Source: Methanomassiliicoccus sp. (GTDB taxonomy: Archaea; Thermoplasmatota; Thermoplasmata; Methanomassiliicoccales; Methanomassiliicoccaceae). From it: a DNA stretch of 43,487 nucleotides. A program made the translations under genes and the position numbers. This document shows, piece after piece, positions 1 through 7,476 of the stretch (position 1 is its first letter; each line of letters starts with the position of its first letter). Location: contig JADFDJ010000017.1 of assembly GCA_018262895.1 (NCBI GenBank), forward strand, positions 1-43,487, read 5' to 3'. Below the pieces are notes generated by a model, which ran no database searches, was not told where the DNA came from, and saw only the letters and a list, made by a program, of their open reading frames with translations.

Positions 1-344
1 GTATGATGCGGCACGCGCTCCAGATCAAAGTACTCCTGTAACAGCTCCAGGAGTGCCTGGAGCTGCCGGAACGTGGAGTTGAACAGCTGGCGTACGAGGA
101 AAGCGATCATCAGATCTCGTTCCGACACTGGCCTCCGGCCAGTGCTCTTCCGTCGCTGCCAGAACGGAAACGAATCGGCCAGCTCTCGAATCCGTTGCAT
201 CGTGAGGTGGATATCTGCCACCAACCACCTGGAGTATCGAGCAGAGCTCGATACCAGGTGGTCGCGGAGCGACCACGTATCGATCTGAGATTGTCCGTTA
301 AATCTGAATACTTCTTCGTCAATGAGGATATCGGTGGCGTTCAC
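1..344 (-). CDS. Transposase, N-terminal part (cut by window edge)
   Basis: The minus-strand reading frame starts at GTG (344-342) behind an AGGTGAT ribosome binding site and runs off the left edge, so 114 codons are visible. The segment with RPVSERDLMIAFLVRQLF, followed by an FRQLQALLELLQEYF-type helix and then RVPHH, resembles the N-terminal region of archaeal IS5/ISNCY-like transposases, which lies ahead of the catalytic DDE domain. That domain would be outside the window, so activity cannot be judged. A TATA box on the same strand at 371-379 suits this start. The family assignment is from pattern memory only. Three short palindromes lie inside the coding part (see findings). Confidence 0.6.
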   Translation of the reverse strand, partial: MNATDILIDEEVFRFNGQSQIDTWSLRDHLVSSSARYSRWLVADIHLTMQRIRELADSFPFWQRRKSTGRRPVSERDLMIAFLVRQLFNSTFRQLQALLELLQEYFDLERVPHH

Positions 345-370
345 CTGTATCACCTTTTCTGGACAACTGG

Positions 371-379
371 GTATATAAG
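371..379 (-). promoter_or_regulatory. TATA box of the left transposase
   Basis: The reverse strand reads CCTTATATAC here, about 27-30 bases ahead of the GTG start at 344. This is the normal archaeal TATA spacing for a very short leader. Confidence 0.45.
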
Positions 380-614
380 GTGAGCCGCCTTAAATTTTTC
401 TAAAAAATACATATTTTTGTATAGATTTTTTGAGTGGAAGTGCTCAGATATCCCGTCATGCGCGTTTAGCGTCAGAGCCAAAGATCACTTCTATTTTTGA
501 CCCATAAATTTATTAACATAGTGATATAGAATAAAGATTCCACGGGAATGATGTGATAATCCGGGCTTGGATATATTAGGATGATAAGAGAATGAGCACT
601 GTCAGCAAGAGGGC
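380..614. other. AT-rich intergenic region with promoter of the Trx-FN3-CcdA gene
   Basis: No gene was found. The stretch around 390-435 is very AT-rich and includes a short inverted repeat of the ATACA...TGTAT type. A likely TATA box (GATATATTAG, about 569-578) would place the transcription start near 600, just ahead of the GAGGG ribosome binding site at 609-613. Confidence 0.4.
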
Positions 615-2600
615 ATGATGTTGAGGTCAAGAAAACTCGGGTTGATAGCCTTAGCACTGATGCTAACGATGGCATTAGCATCGAACATTGTCGTTCCAAT
701 GCAAGCCCTGAGCCCCACTGCTAGTGAGAACGAGATAGGCCTTAACACCGCTTCTAAACCCCTGATCTTGGGGGACAGCGCGGAGGACGGCATCACAGTT
801 TACTTCTTCTGGGCGATAGGTTGCTCTCACTGTGCTAAGGCAGAGCCAACAATAGATCGCCTCGAAGAGAAGTACCCGCAAGTCACTTTCTTGAGATTGG
901 AAGTGACCAGGAATACCACGAACCAGCAACTTTATTGGGATTTTAACCACCGCTTCAATGTCCAGAACCCTGTGGTCCCCTCAGTCTTCATAGGGGACGA
1001 GGCCCTGATAGGTGAGGACGCCATAATCAACAATCTGGAATCCATCTTAATTAGTATGATAGAGGCCAGCCTAGGGCCGCCTTCCGCACCGCGTAACCTC
1101 CGAGCAACCCCCGGTGATACCTTCATAAATCTGGTGTGGCAAGCTCCATCCAGCGACGGAGGCACCGCGATCACAAACTATGAGGTGTGGAGGGGCTCCT
1201 CCACCGGTAAAGAGACCTTCCTGGCCGATGTAGGAACAAAGCTATGGTACAACAACACCGGCCTGAACAATGGTCAGACCTATTACTATGTGGTGAAGGC
1301 GGAGAACGCTAAGGGCCTATCGCCGAGCTCTAACGAGGTCTCTGTCCGACCAAGTCCAACTGCATTGGTGCCCAGCGAGCCAAAGGACCTGGTCGCCACG
1401 GTCGAGGGCAGCAACGTCGTCCTAACCTGGCATTCCCCAACAAACGACGGTGGTGCTGCGGTCACCAACTATACGGTCTATCGCGGCATGACATCCGGAG
1501 AAGAGATACCGGCAGCCTTGCTCGAGAACGTCCACACGTATACGGACTACGGTCTGACCAATGGCCAGACCTACTACTATAGAGTGAGTGCGTCGAACTC
1601 CATGGGAGAAGGCCCCGCATCGAACGTAGCCTCGGCCGTTCCCGGCATCCCCTCCGCACCGGTGGGGCTGACCGCCACCGCTGGAGATTCCCAGGTGAAG
1701 CTGGAATGGACCGCCCCCCTCTACTCTGGTCCCGGAACGATAGTCTATCATCTGTTCCGCAACGGGACGGAGGTATGGAACGGGATCGTCAATGAGTATA
1801 CCGATCCAAGGCTCGCCAATGGTGTAACGTACAACTATAGCATGGCTGCGAGCAATTCTTTCGGCTGGGGTCCGAACTCGAGCAGCGTGCAGGCGACGCC
1901 CACCGTGCCCGGCGGGAACACCCCTTCGATGGAGCTGACGATCGGCGCGGTAGTCATCGCAGCGTTGGTGGACAGCATCAACCCCTGCGCCATTAGTGTA
2001 ATGATATTCCTGCTGATCTTCCTGACCAGCCTTGGGAACAAGCGGAGGGTGCTGATCGTCGGAATAGTGTACATCGCAACGGTGTACGCCGTATATTTCC
2101 TAGCTGGCATAGGATTGCTGACATTCCTTCAATCGACAGCGATGACCCGGTACGTCTACTATGGGGCCGCCATCATATCGATAATGTTCGGTCTCATCAA
2201 TATAAAGGACTTCTTCTTCAAGCGTGACGAGCCCACGCTCGCCATCTCTGAAAGTAAGAAGCCGATGATCAAGAAGTACATAGAGAAGGCAAGCATACCT
2301 GCGGCGGTAGCCCTGGGCGCGATGGTAAGCCTTTTCGAGCTGCCGTGCACGGGCGGCATATATCTGGCTATACTCAGCCTCCTTGGCAACACCATGACAT
2401 TCTCAGAGGGAGCGCCATGGCTCGCTCTGTACAACTTCATATTCGTCCTTCCTCTGATAATAGTCCTGGGGGTCATCTTCATGGGGGTCTCAGCAGAGAA
2501 GGCGAACGAGTGGCGCCTGCAGAAGAGGAGCTATCTAAGGCTCTTGATCGGCCTGGTGATGCTGGTCCTGGGAGCTATGATGCTGCTCGGAGTGTTCTGA
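615..2600 (+). CDS. Thioredoxin-like / triple FN3 / CcdA-like membrane fusion
   Basis: This 661-residue exported protein appears to combine a disulfide relay in one chain. Residues 1-30 are a signal or anchor segment. Residues 55-150 are thioredoxin-like, with the redox motif CSHC at C70-C73 and the later cis-Pro-type segment VVPSVFIG. Three fibronectin III domains follow (about 156-248, 253-343, 346-431). The C-terminus (about 440-661) has six membrane segments typical of CcdA/DsbD, with the paired cysteines in NPC (C458) and LPC (C578). CcdA proteins pass electrons from the cytoplasm to extracytoplasmic thioredoxins, so the fused domain is the probable partner. ATG at 615 or 618 follows a GAGGG site. 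The partner substrate is unknown. Other CcdA and thioredoxin genes are usually separate, and the FN3 spacer is unusual. Confidence 0.85.
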   Translation: MMLRSRKLGLIALALMLTMALASNIVVPMQALSPTASENEIGLNTASKPLILGDSAEDGITVYFFWAIGCSHCAKAEPTIDRLEEKYPQVTFLRLEVTRNTTNQQLYWDFNHRFNVQNPVVPSVFIGDEALIGEDAIINNLESILISMIEASLGPPSAPRNLRATPGDTFINLVWQAPSSDGGTAITNYEVWRGSSTGKETFLADVGTKLWYNNTGLNNGQTYYYVVKAENAKGLSPSSNEVSVRPSPTALVPSEPKDLVATVEGSNVVLTWHSPTNDGGAAVTNYTVYRGMTSGEEIPAALLENVHTYTDYGLTNGQTYYYRVSASNSMGEGPASNVASAVPGIPSAPVGLTATAGDSQVKLEWTAPLYSGPGTIVYHLFRNGTEVWNGIVNEYTDPRLANGVTYNYSMAASNSFGWGPNSSSVQATPTVPGGNTPSMELTIGAVVIAALVDSINPCAISVMIFLLIFLTSLGNKRRVLIVGIVYIATVYAVYFLAGIGLLTFLQSTAMTRYVYYGAAIISIMFGLINIKDFFFKRDEPTLAISESKKPMIKKYIEKASIPAAVALGAMVSLFELPCTGGIYLAILSLLGNTMTFSEGAPWLALYNFIFVLPLIIVLGVIFMGVSAEKANEWRLQKRSYLRLLIGLVMLVLGAMMLLGVF

Positions 2601-2700
2601 TCCCTGGAGCCTGGTTTGGGTCCCTACATGCAGGTAAGAAGGATGGATCGAAGATCAAAGAAGCTTAGGGCGTAAGGTGTCGATCACGATCACAGCGCTT

Positions 2701-2742
2701 CCTAGGGAGGATCTGTCGATAACGACCTAGACATCTCCTAGG
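2701..2742. repeat. Imperfect inverted repeat between Trx-CcdA and ACR3 genes
   Basis: The outer arms are CCTAGG and its complement, extended imperfectly through GGAT/ATCT and GTC/GAC. It lies about 100 bases after the upstream stop and about 95 before the ACR3 gene. It may be a terminator stem or an operator. No T tract follows it. Confidence 0.3.
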
Positions 2743-2835
2743 GTATCAATAGCGAACCAGATGTCATCGTCATAAGTAGTACGCAAGCAACTTAACAATC
2801 ATTGAATAATGGAACAATAATGTACGTTCATCCAA

Positions 2836-3858
2836 ATGAGCGCTAACACTGGATTGAGCCTTTTAGAAAAAAGTCAACCTATTGTCCTGATAATCGCCAC
2901 GGTGTTGGGCCTAGGGGTTGGATTTGTTTTTCCATCCATCGGTTCGATTAGCAGTGGCATCGTTTATGTTATGCTCATCGGCCTGATGTTCGGTATCGCT
3001 CTCGGGACACCATTAAAGAGCGTGGCCAGGTCCTTCAAGAATCTGCGTTTCTTTGCTGTAGCACTAGGCCTCAACTTTGTCATGGTGCCAGTCATAGGGT
3101 TTGCCCTAGCTCTGGTTTTCCTGGACGCCAACCCCCTCATATTCGTAGGTTTCATCCTGTATGTTGTGAACCCCTGCACCGATTGGTTCTTGGTGTTCAC
3201 TAATATGGCCAAGGGCGATGTGCCAATGGGCCTGGCGCTGCTGCCAATAAACCTGGTCCTTCAGATACTCCTCATTCCTGTTTATCTATGGATGTTCGCT
3301 GGAACCGTTGTTCCTTTCCAGCTCACCTCTCTGGTCGAGACAATCGTAGTCTTCATCATTCTCCCTTTCCTCTTAGCGTACATTACGAACCGTCTGATGA
3401 TCCATACCAAGGGCGAGGAATGGAAGGATCAGAGGTTGTCATCGCTGCCAATGGCTGTCCAAACCCTTACTTTGGCTGCTGTGGTGTTCTTCATGTTTGC
3501 GAGTCAGACCGAGGTGATAACGAGCAACTTCGGGCCGATATTGGCCGTTCTTATCCCCGTAATGCTGTTCTTCCTTCTCACATACCTGATCGCCCAGGTA
3601 GTCAGCAGGAAGCTGAGGATTAGGTATGGGGAATGTGCGCTGCTAACATGCACAACGATCGCTCGGAACTCCCCCCTGGCCCTGGCCATCGCCTTCGGCT
3701 TGTTCCCCGATCAGCCGTTGATCTATGTCGCAATAATCATCGGGGTCCTCGTCGAACTCCCTGTACTTGTCGTCATAGTGAGACGGTTGAACGGAGGTCG
3801 CGTCAACTATTGTAAGGCGGTAGGAGAGGTAGAGGAGCCCACAATCGGTTCCCAGTGA
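2836..3858 (+). CDS. ACR3-family arsenite efflux permease
   Basis: The predicted 340-residue protein has ten hydrophobic segments and belongs to the bile acid:sodium symporter/ACR3 superfamily. Two ACR3 hallmarks are visible. One is the TM4 motif NPCTDWFLVFTNMAKGD, with the essential cysteine at C114. The other is the late VELPVLV segment with the conserved glutamate (about E307). ACR3 pumps arsenite or antimonite out across the cytoplasmic membrane using the proton gradient. Length is normal for prokaryotic ACR3 (about 340-360). ATG 2836 is the first start in frame. No arsenite-type ArsR or ArsC lies directly beside it; the nearest regulator (4771) looks like a Cd/Pb sensor. Substrate is inferred from family only. 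Confidence 0.8.
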   Translation: MSANTGLSLLEKSQPIVLIIATVLGLGVGFVFPSIGSISSGIVYVMLIGLMFGIALGTPLKSVARSFKNLRFFAVALGLNFVMVPVIGFALALVFLDANPLIFVGFILYVVNPCTDWFLVFTNMAKGDVPMGLALLPINLVLQILLIPVYLWMFAGTVVPFQLTSLVETIVVFIILPFLLAYITNRLMIHTKGEEWKDQRLSSLPMAVQTLTLAAVVFFMFASQTEVITSNFGPILAVLIPVMLFFLLTYLIAQVVSRKLRIRYGECALLTCTTIARNSPLALAIAFGLFPDQPLIYVAIIIGVLVELPVLVVIVRRLNGGRVNYCKAVGEVEEPTIGSQ

Positions 3859-3898
3859 TCGACATCTACAAACGGACGTTAATGCCGAAACGATCTCC

Positions 3899-3912
3899 GA
3901 TCGATATCGATC
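3899..3912. promoter_or_regulatory. Perfect 14-bp palindrome upstream of mntP
   Basis: GATCGATATCGATC is a perfect palindrome about 10 bases upstream of a TATA-like CCTATAAGG (3925-3933). Its place over the upstream promoter edge would suit a dimeric regulator, for example an MntR/DtxR-type protein. No regulator is encoded alongside, so this is a candidate only. Confidence 0.3.
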
Positions 3913-4043
3913 ACATTTTCTTTGCCTATAAGGAGCGGACGAGCATCACCCAACGCAAATGTGGAGCTAGGGACCTCAGGCCAGTGGCCGGAGGAAGGCC
4001 TACTCTTTTTTAGTAGCATCCCATCCCCCCAATTCACGGTGAC

Positions 4044-4598
4044 ATGATGGACCTGGTGACAATCCTCTTTATAGCGGCCGGGCTGGCGATGGACGCCTTC
4101 GCCGTATCTATCGCCAAGGGCATCACCGTTCAGGATGAGAGGATGAGGTCAGCTGTTCTCCTGGCCTCGCTGTTCGGTGGCTTCCAGGCTCTCATGCCCC
4201 TGTCAGGGTGGCTCGCCGGCCTGGGGTTCAGGGACGCCATCATGGAGATCGATCACTGGATCGCCTTCCTCCTCCTGGCGCTCATCGGCGCGAAGATGAT
4301 CTGGGACGCCCTGAAGGGCGATGATGATGAGGACGGAGGCCTCACCGTACCTATCGCCCTCACTCTTGCAGTGGCCACGAGCATCGATGCGCTGATGGTC
4401 GGCCTGAGCTTTGCCTTCTTAGAGGACTCAATAATCCTGCCCATTGCGGTCATAGGTATCGTCACCTTCCTCCTCTCGTTCCTGGGTTTCATGTTCGGTT
4501 GCTCTCTGGGAAAGGCTTTCGGCGGCAGGATCAGGATGATCGGAGGGGTCATCCTGATAATGATCGGTTTTAAGATACTGGCCGATCACCTGTTATGA
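4044..4598 (+). CDS. mntP: Manganese efflux pump MntP
   Basis: The 184-residue protein has six membrane segments and the internal duplication of the MntP (DUF204) family. The paired acidic motifs are AMDAFAVSIAKG in the first half and TSIDALMVGLSF in the second. These aspartates line the export path in family members, which expel Mn(II). Length matches the family (about 185). Two ATGs lie in frame (4044 and 4047) immediately after GGTGAC, and the second gives slightly better spacing. It sits in a run of metal transporters. I looked for a yybP-ykoY manganese riboswitch in the leader and could not recognise one. Confidence 0.88.
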   Translation: MMDLVTILFIAAGLAMDAFAVSIAKGITVQDERMRSAVLLASLFGGFQALMPLSGWLAGLGFRDAIMEIDHWIAFLLLALIGAKMIWDALKGDDDEDGGLTVPIALTLAVATSIDALMVGLSFAFLEDSIILPIAVIGIVTFLLSFLGFMFGCSLGKAFGGRIRMIGGVILIMIGFKILADHLL

Positions 4599-4744
4599 GG
4601 GCTGGTCTGAGCTCTTGAACAATATCAAGAGATTTGCGGGCGATCAAAGAGACCTCGCAAGATCCATCTGAACGCCTCAGTGGTCGAACTATTCGTACTC
4701 TATTCCTTTCCACGCATGCTGTATCCCTTTGGGACCAGGATTAA

Positions 4745-4772
4745 ATATCATCACTTAATTAAATGATGATAT
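4745..4772. promoter_or_regulatory. 28-bp near-perfect palindromic operator over TATA box and start codon
   Basis: The arms ATATCATCA and TGATGATAT flank a central TTAATTAA. Only one of the 14 base pairs mismatches (4754/4763). The left arm overlaps a TATA-like TTAAATAT at 4741-4748, and the right arm runs into the ATG at 4771. A TATA box here would start transcription at or next to the ATG, which implies a leaderless mRNA. ArsR/SmtB repressors bind such 12-2-12-like AT-rich palindromes, so the repressor encoded next very likely binds here and represses itself and the downstream pump. Confidence 0.7.
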
Positions 4773-5097
4773 GATTGAGCGTCCCGTGGACCTGGAGCTT
4801 AAGGCCAAGCTGTTCCGGGGCTTCGCCGACCCCACCCGTTTGCACATAATGGAGTCGCTTAGAGGTGGAGAAATGACGGTCGGGTCCATCGCCGAGGCAA
4901 CGGGACAGAGCCTTCCCAACGTATCCAATCACCTCTCTTGCCTGAAGGAGTGCGGTCTGGTGGTGGCCAGACGAGAGGGGAAGAGGATATTCTACTCGGT
5001 GGCCAATGATAGGGTGCTCTGCCTACTCAACGACGGCGACCTGGTCCTGGTGGAGGCCAAGGAGCATCTGAACAGCTGCAGAAGGTACGATCGCTGA
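4771..5097 (+). CDS. ArsR/SmtB-family metal sensor, CmtR-like
   Basis: The 108-residue winged-helix repressor has the ADPTRLHIMESL helix and the recognition helix SNHLSCLKECGLV. Cysteines C57 and C61 in the recognition helix and C103 near the C-terminus match the Cd/Pb ligands of mycobacterial CmtR (C57, C61, C102) in position and context. This predicts release of DNA on binding Cd(II) or Pb(II). An extra C84 is present. The gene is probably leaderless, with a palindromic operator covering its promoter. The P1B-ATPase follows after 6 or 54 bases depending on its start, so the two form a repressor-pump operon. The sensing metal is inference from the cysteine pattern. Confidence 0.88.
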   Translation: MIERPVDLELKAKLFRGFADPTRLHIMESLRGGEMTVGSIAEATGQSLPNVSNHLSCLKECGLVVARREGKRIFYSVANDRVLCLLNDGDLVLVEAKEHLNSCRRYDR

Positions 5098-5151
5098 GAA
5101 GAGGTGTGTCCTTGTCGGGAACGGGGTGGAAAGGAGGAGGGTTGCGGTGAC

Positions 5152-7092
5152 ATGAGCGAAAACCATGGTTGTCACGAGGAGGCGGAGATCGAGGAGGCCC
5201 TGAGCAGGAAATGGTACGAGTATCCCCCGATACGTAACGCTTTGATCGCCGGGGCGCTCACTACAGTGGTGTTCCTCCTCTCGCTCGTCCTGCCCATCCC
5301 TGAGCAGGTGACCATACCCATCTACATCATCGGTGTGGTTCTGGGAGGATACTACTGGTTCAGGGAGGGTGTGGAGGAGCTGGTGGAGGAGCGTCGCATC
5401 AACATCAGCATCCTCATGGCCTTCGCCACCGCTGCCTCCGCCTTCCTCGGGCTGTGGGAGGAGGCGGCCTTCCTCTCGTTCCTGTACGGCGCGGCCGAGG
5501 GCATAGAGGAGTACACCAACGCCAAGACCAGAGGCTCCATACGCAAGCTTTTGGACCTCGTTCCCAAGGAGGCCACGCTCCTCCATGATGGCAAGGAAAG
5601 GAAGGTCCTCGCTGCCGACCTGGAGGTCGGCGATGTCTTCCTCGTCCGCCCAGGAGAGTCCATACCGACGGACGGAGTGGTCGTTAGGGGAGCGTCGGCC
5701 GTGGACGAATCCCCTGTCACCGGCGAGTCCATACCCGTTACGAAGACGGAAGGGATGAAGGTATTCTCCGCCACTATGAACAAGGAGGGGGCGCTGGAGG
5801 TGAGAGCCACCGCACCTTTTAGTCAGTGCAGCGTGGCCAAGACAATCCACATGGTGGAGGAGGCACAGGAGCACAAGGGCCGCGCCCAGCAGTTCATCGA
5901 GCGTTTCGGCAACGTTTACTCGCCCGCAATACTGGTCTTAGCCCTGACCATCATAGCGGTCCCCATCGTTTTCGGGCTGGACCTTAACGAGTGGGCAACC
6001 CGGGCCGTGGTGTTCATCATTGCCGCGGCCCCCTGTGCCCTGGTGATGTCCACGCCTGTGTCCATTGCCACCGCGATCGGCAAGACCGGCCGCCGCGGGG
6101 TTCTGATCAAGGGCGGGGTACACGTCGAGAACCTGGGAAAGGTCAGGGCGGTGGCCTTCGATAAGACAGGGACTCTCACCAAGGGGAAGCTGGTGGTTAC
6201 CGATGTCATCGGGCTGACGAGAAGCGATGATCAGGTGCTACACCTGGCCCACTGTGTGGAACGGTGCTCGGAGCACCCCATCGCATGTGCCATAAACGAG
6301 CGGGGCACCACCTGCCCCCTCGACATGGAGCAAGCCACGGACTTCCAGGCCGTTGTGGGTCTGGGAGCTCAGGCGAGGATCGACAACGAGCTGATACTGG
6401 TCGGTCAGCCGGAGCTGTTCGAGAGGAACGGCATCACCATCACAGGATCTAGTGAGACCAAGGAACTGAGGGCCGAGGGCAAGACGGTGATCATGGTCGG
6501 CACCGCCAATGAGGTCTACGGCCTTATCGCCCTGAAGGACGAGCCCCGGCCCGAGGCCGAGCAGATGATAAGGAAGCTGGACGAGATGGGCATACGCACG
6601 ATCATGCTCACAGGGGACAACGAGGTCACCGCAAATGCGGTGGCCAGGGACCTGGGCATCTCCGAGGTCCGCGCGAACCTGAAGCCGGAGGACAAGATCG
6701 CCGCCATAAGGGAGCTCAAGGCCAAGTACGGGGCCGTGGCGATGATCGGGGACGGTATCAATGACGCGCCCGCCCTGGCCGAGGCCACGATAGGCATGGC
6801 CATGGGGACTGCGGGCACGGACGCGGCCATCGAGGCAGCTGACGTGGCCCTCATGGCCGACGACCTGAGCAAGGTACCCTACGCGCTCAGCATCGGCCGC
6901 AGGTCGAACCACCTTGGAAGGCAGAACATAGCCTTCGCCCTGGTCGTTCTGGCCTTTATGATCCCCTCGGCGCTGCTGGGCATCCTCTCGGTGGCCCTGG
7001 CCGTAGTGTTCCACGAGGCCTCCGAGCTAATAGCCGTGGCCAACGGCCTCAGGATGGGGAGGAAGGGCGATGCGGAGAGGATATTCGATTGA
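5152..7092 (+). CDS. Heavy-metal P1B-type ATPase
   Basis: This is a transition-metal exporting ATPase. All catalytic motifs are present: TGES (actuator), DKTGTLT phosphorylation site (D337 from this start), SEHP in the nucleotide domain, and GDGINDAPAL. Eight membrane segments can be drawn. The TM6 metal site is APC (C295 here) rather than CPC, and TM8 has HEASEL. This resembles the P1B-4 type (SPC plus HEGGT), which moves Co, Zn or Cd, more than the CPC Cd/Zn/Pb or Cu pumps. No N-terminal CxxC domain is present. ATG 5152 is preferred. A GTG at 5104 would add 16 residues including CPC and a further Cys. It follows the CmtR-like repressor, so Cd/Pb/Zn/Co export is expected. Confidence 0.88.
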   Translation: MSENHGCHEEAEIEEALSRKWYEYPPIRNALIAGALTTVVFLLSLVLPIPEQVTIPIYIIGVVLGGYYWFREGVEELVEERRINISILMAFATAASAFLGLWEEAAFLSFLYGAAEGIEEYTNAKTRGSIRKLLDLVPKEATLLHDGKERKVLAADLEVGDVFLVRPGESIPTDGVVVRGASAVDESPVTGESIPVTKTEGMKVFSATMNKEGALEVRATAPFSQCSVAKTIHMVEEAQEHKGRAQQFIERFGNVYSPAILVLALTIIAVPIVFGLDLNEWATRAVVFIIAAAPCALVMSTPVSIATAIGKTGRRGVLIKGGVHVENLGKVRAVAFDKTGTLTKGKLVVTDVIGLTRSDDQVLHLAHCVERCSEHPIACAINERGTTCPLDMEQATDFQAVVGLGAQARIDNELILVGQPELFERNGITITGSSETKELRAEGKTVIMVGTANEVYGLIALKDEPRPEAEQMIRKLDEMGIRTIMLTGDNEVTANAVARDLGISEVRANLKPEDKIAAIRELKAKYGAVAMIGDGINDAPALAEATIGMAMGTAGTDAAIEAADVALMADDLSKVPYALSIGRRSNHLGRQNIAFALVVLAFMIPSALLGILSVALAVVFHEASELIAVANGLRMGRKGDAERIFD

Positions 7093-7129
7093 TGGACATC
7101 CGAGCGACCCTTTCCAGCGGCGCACTGCT

Positions 7130-7420
7130 CCTCAAATGTGTGCGAACGATGGCGACCAGCAGCTTGGAGCCCTTGCTGACCTTCCGGGACACGCTGCCCA
7201 TCAGCATCGCCGTGGCCCTGCCTCCGGGTACCGGTGAAGATCATCTGCGGCCGGTGCTCTAAGGCATAGCGGAGGTTCTGCCCGCCGCAGGCCGCCCCCT
7301 CCTCATTACGGCCCTGCACCGCATCTCCGGGCTAAGCTATCTTCGCAGCGTCATTGATGGCCGCATGGGCCTTATTCCCCATTTCCTCAGCCTCTCCTAT
7401 GAAGAAGGGGACCTCGTTCA
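7130..7420 (-). pseudogene. Decayed universal stress protein (UspA) gene
   Basis: On the minus strand, fragments line up in order with the C-terminal half of a UspA protein. They are IGEAEEMGNKAHAAINDAAKIA followed by a stop; then LRYALEHRPQMIFTGTRRQG; then, after a frameshift near 7207, MLMGSVSRKVSKGSKLLVAIVRT. These match the usual helix, the TGTRG nucleotide-loop region and the GSVS...LLVAIV end. The N-terminal half with the ATP-binding start is missing. A stop, at least one frameshift and the lost N-terminus make it a pseudogene. It fills most of the 384-base gap between the ATPase and the protease. Confidence 0.65.
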
Positions 7421-7476
7421 GCAATCTGGACGGCTTGAAGAAAAACGATAATTACCGCTGCCGCCAATATTTATCC

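Noticed and set aside
3955-4043. Possible yybP-ykoY manganese riboswitch before mntP
   Set aside because: The leader has GGCC-rich pairing and a T tract, but I could not find the conserved loops of the class. A covariance search would decide.
6238-7014. Long antisense ORF inside the P1B-ATPase gene
   Set aside because: It is a shadow of GC-rich codons with low-complexity His/Gly/Arg sequence and no motif.
7354-7476. N-terminal extension of the M50 protease from ATG 7354
   Set aside because: It overlaps the minus-strand UspA relic and has no family-like sequence; ATG 7477 gives the standard start.
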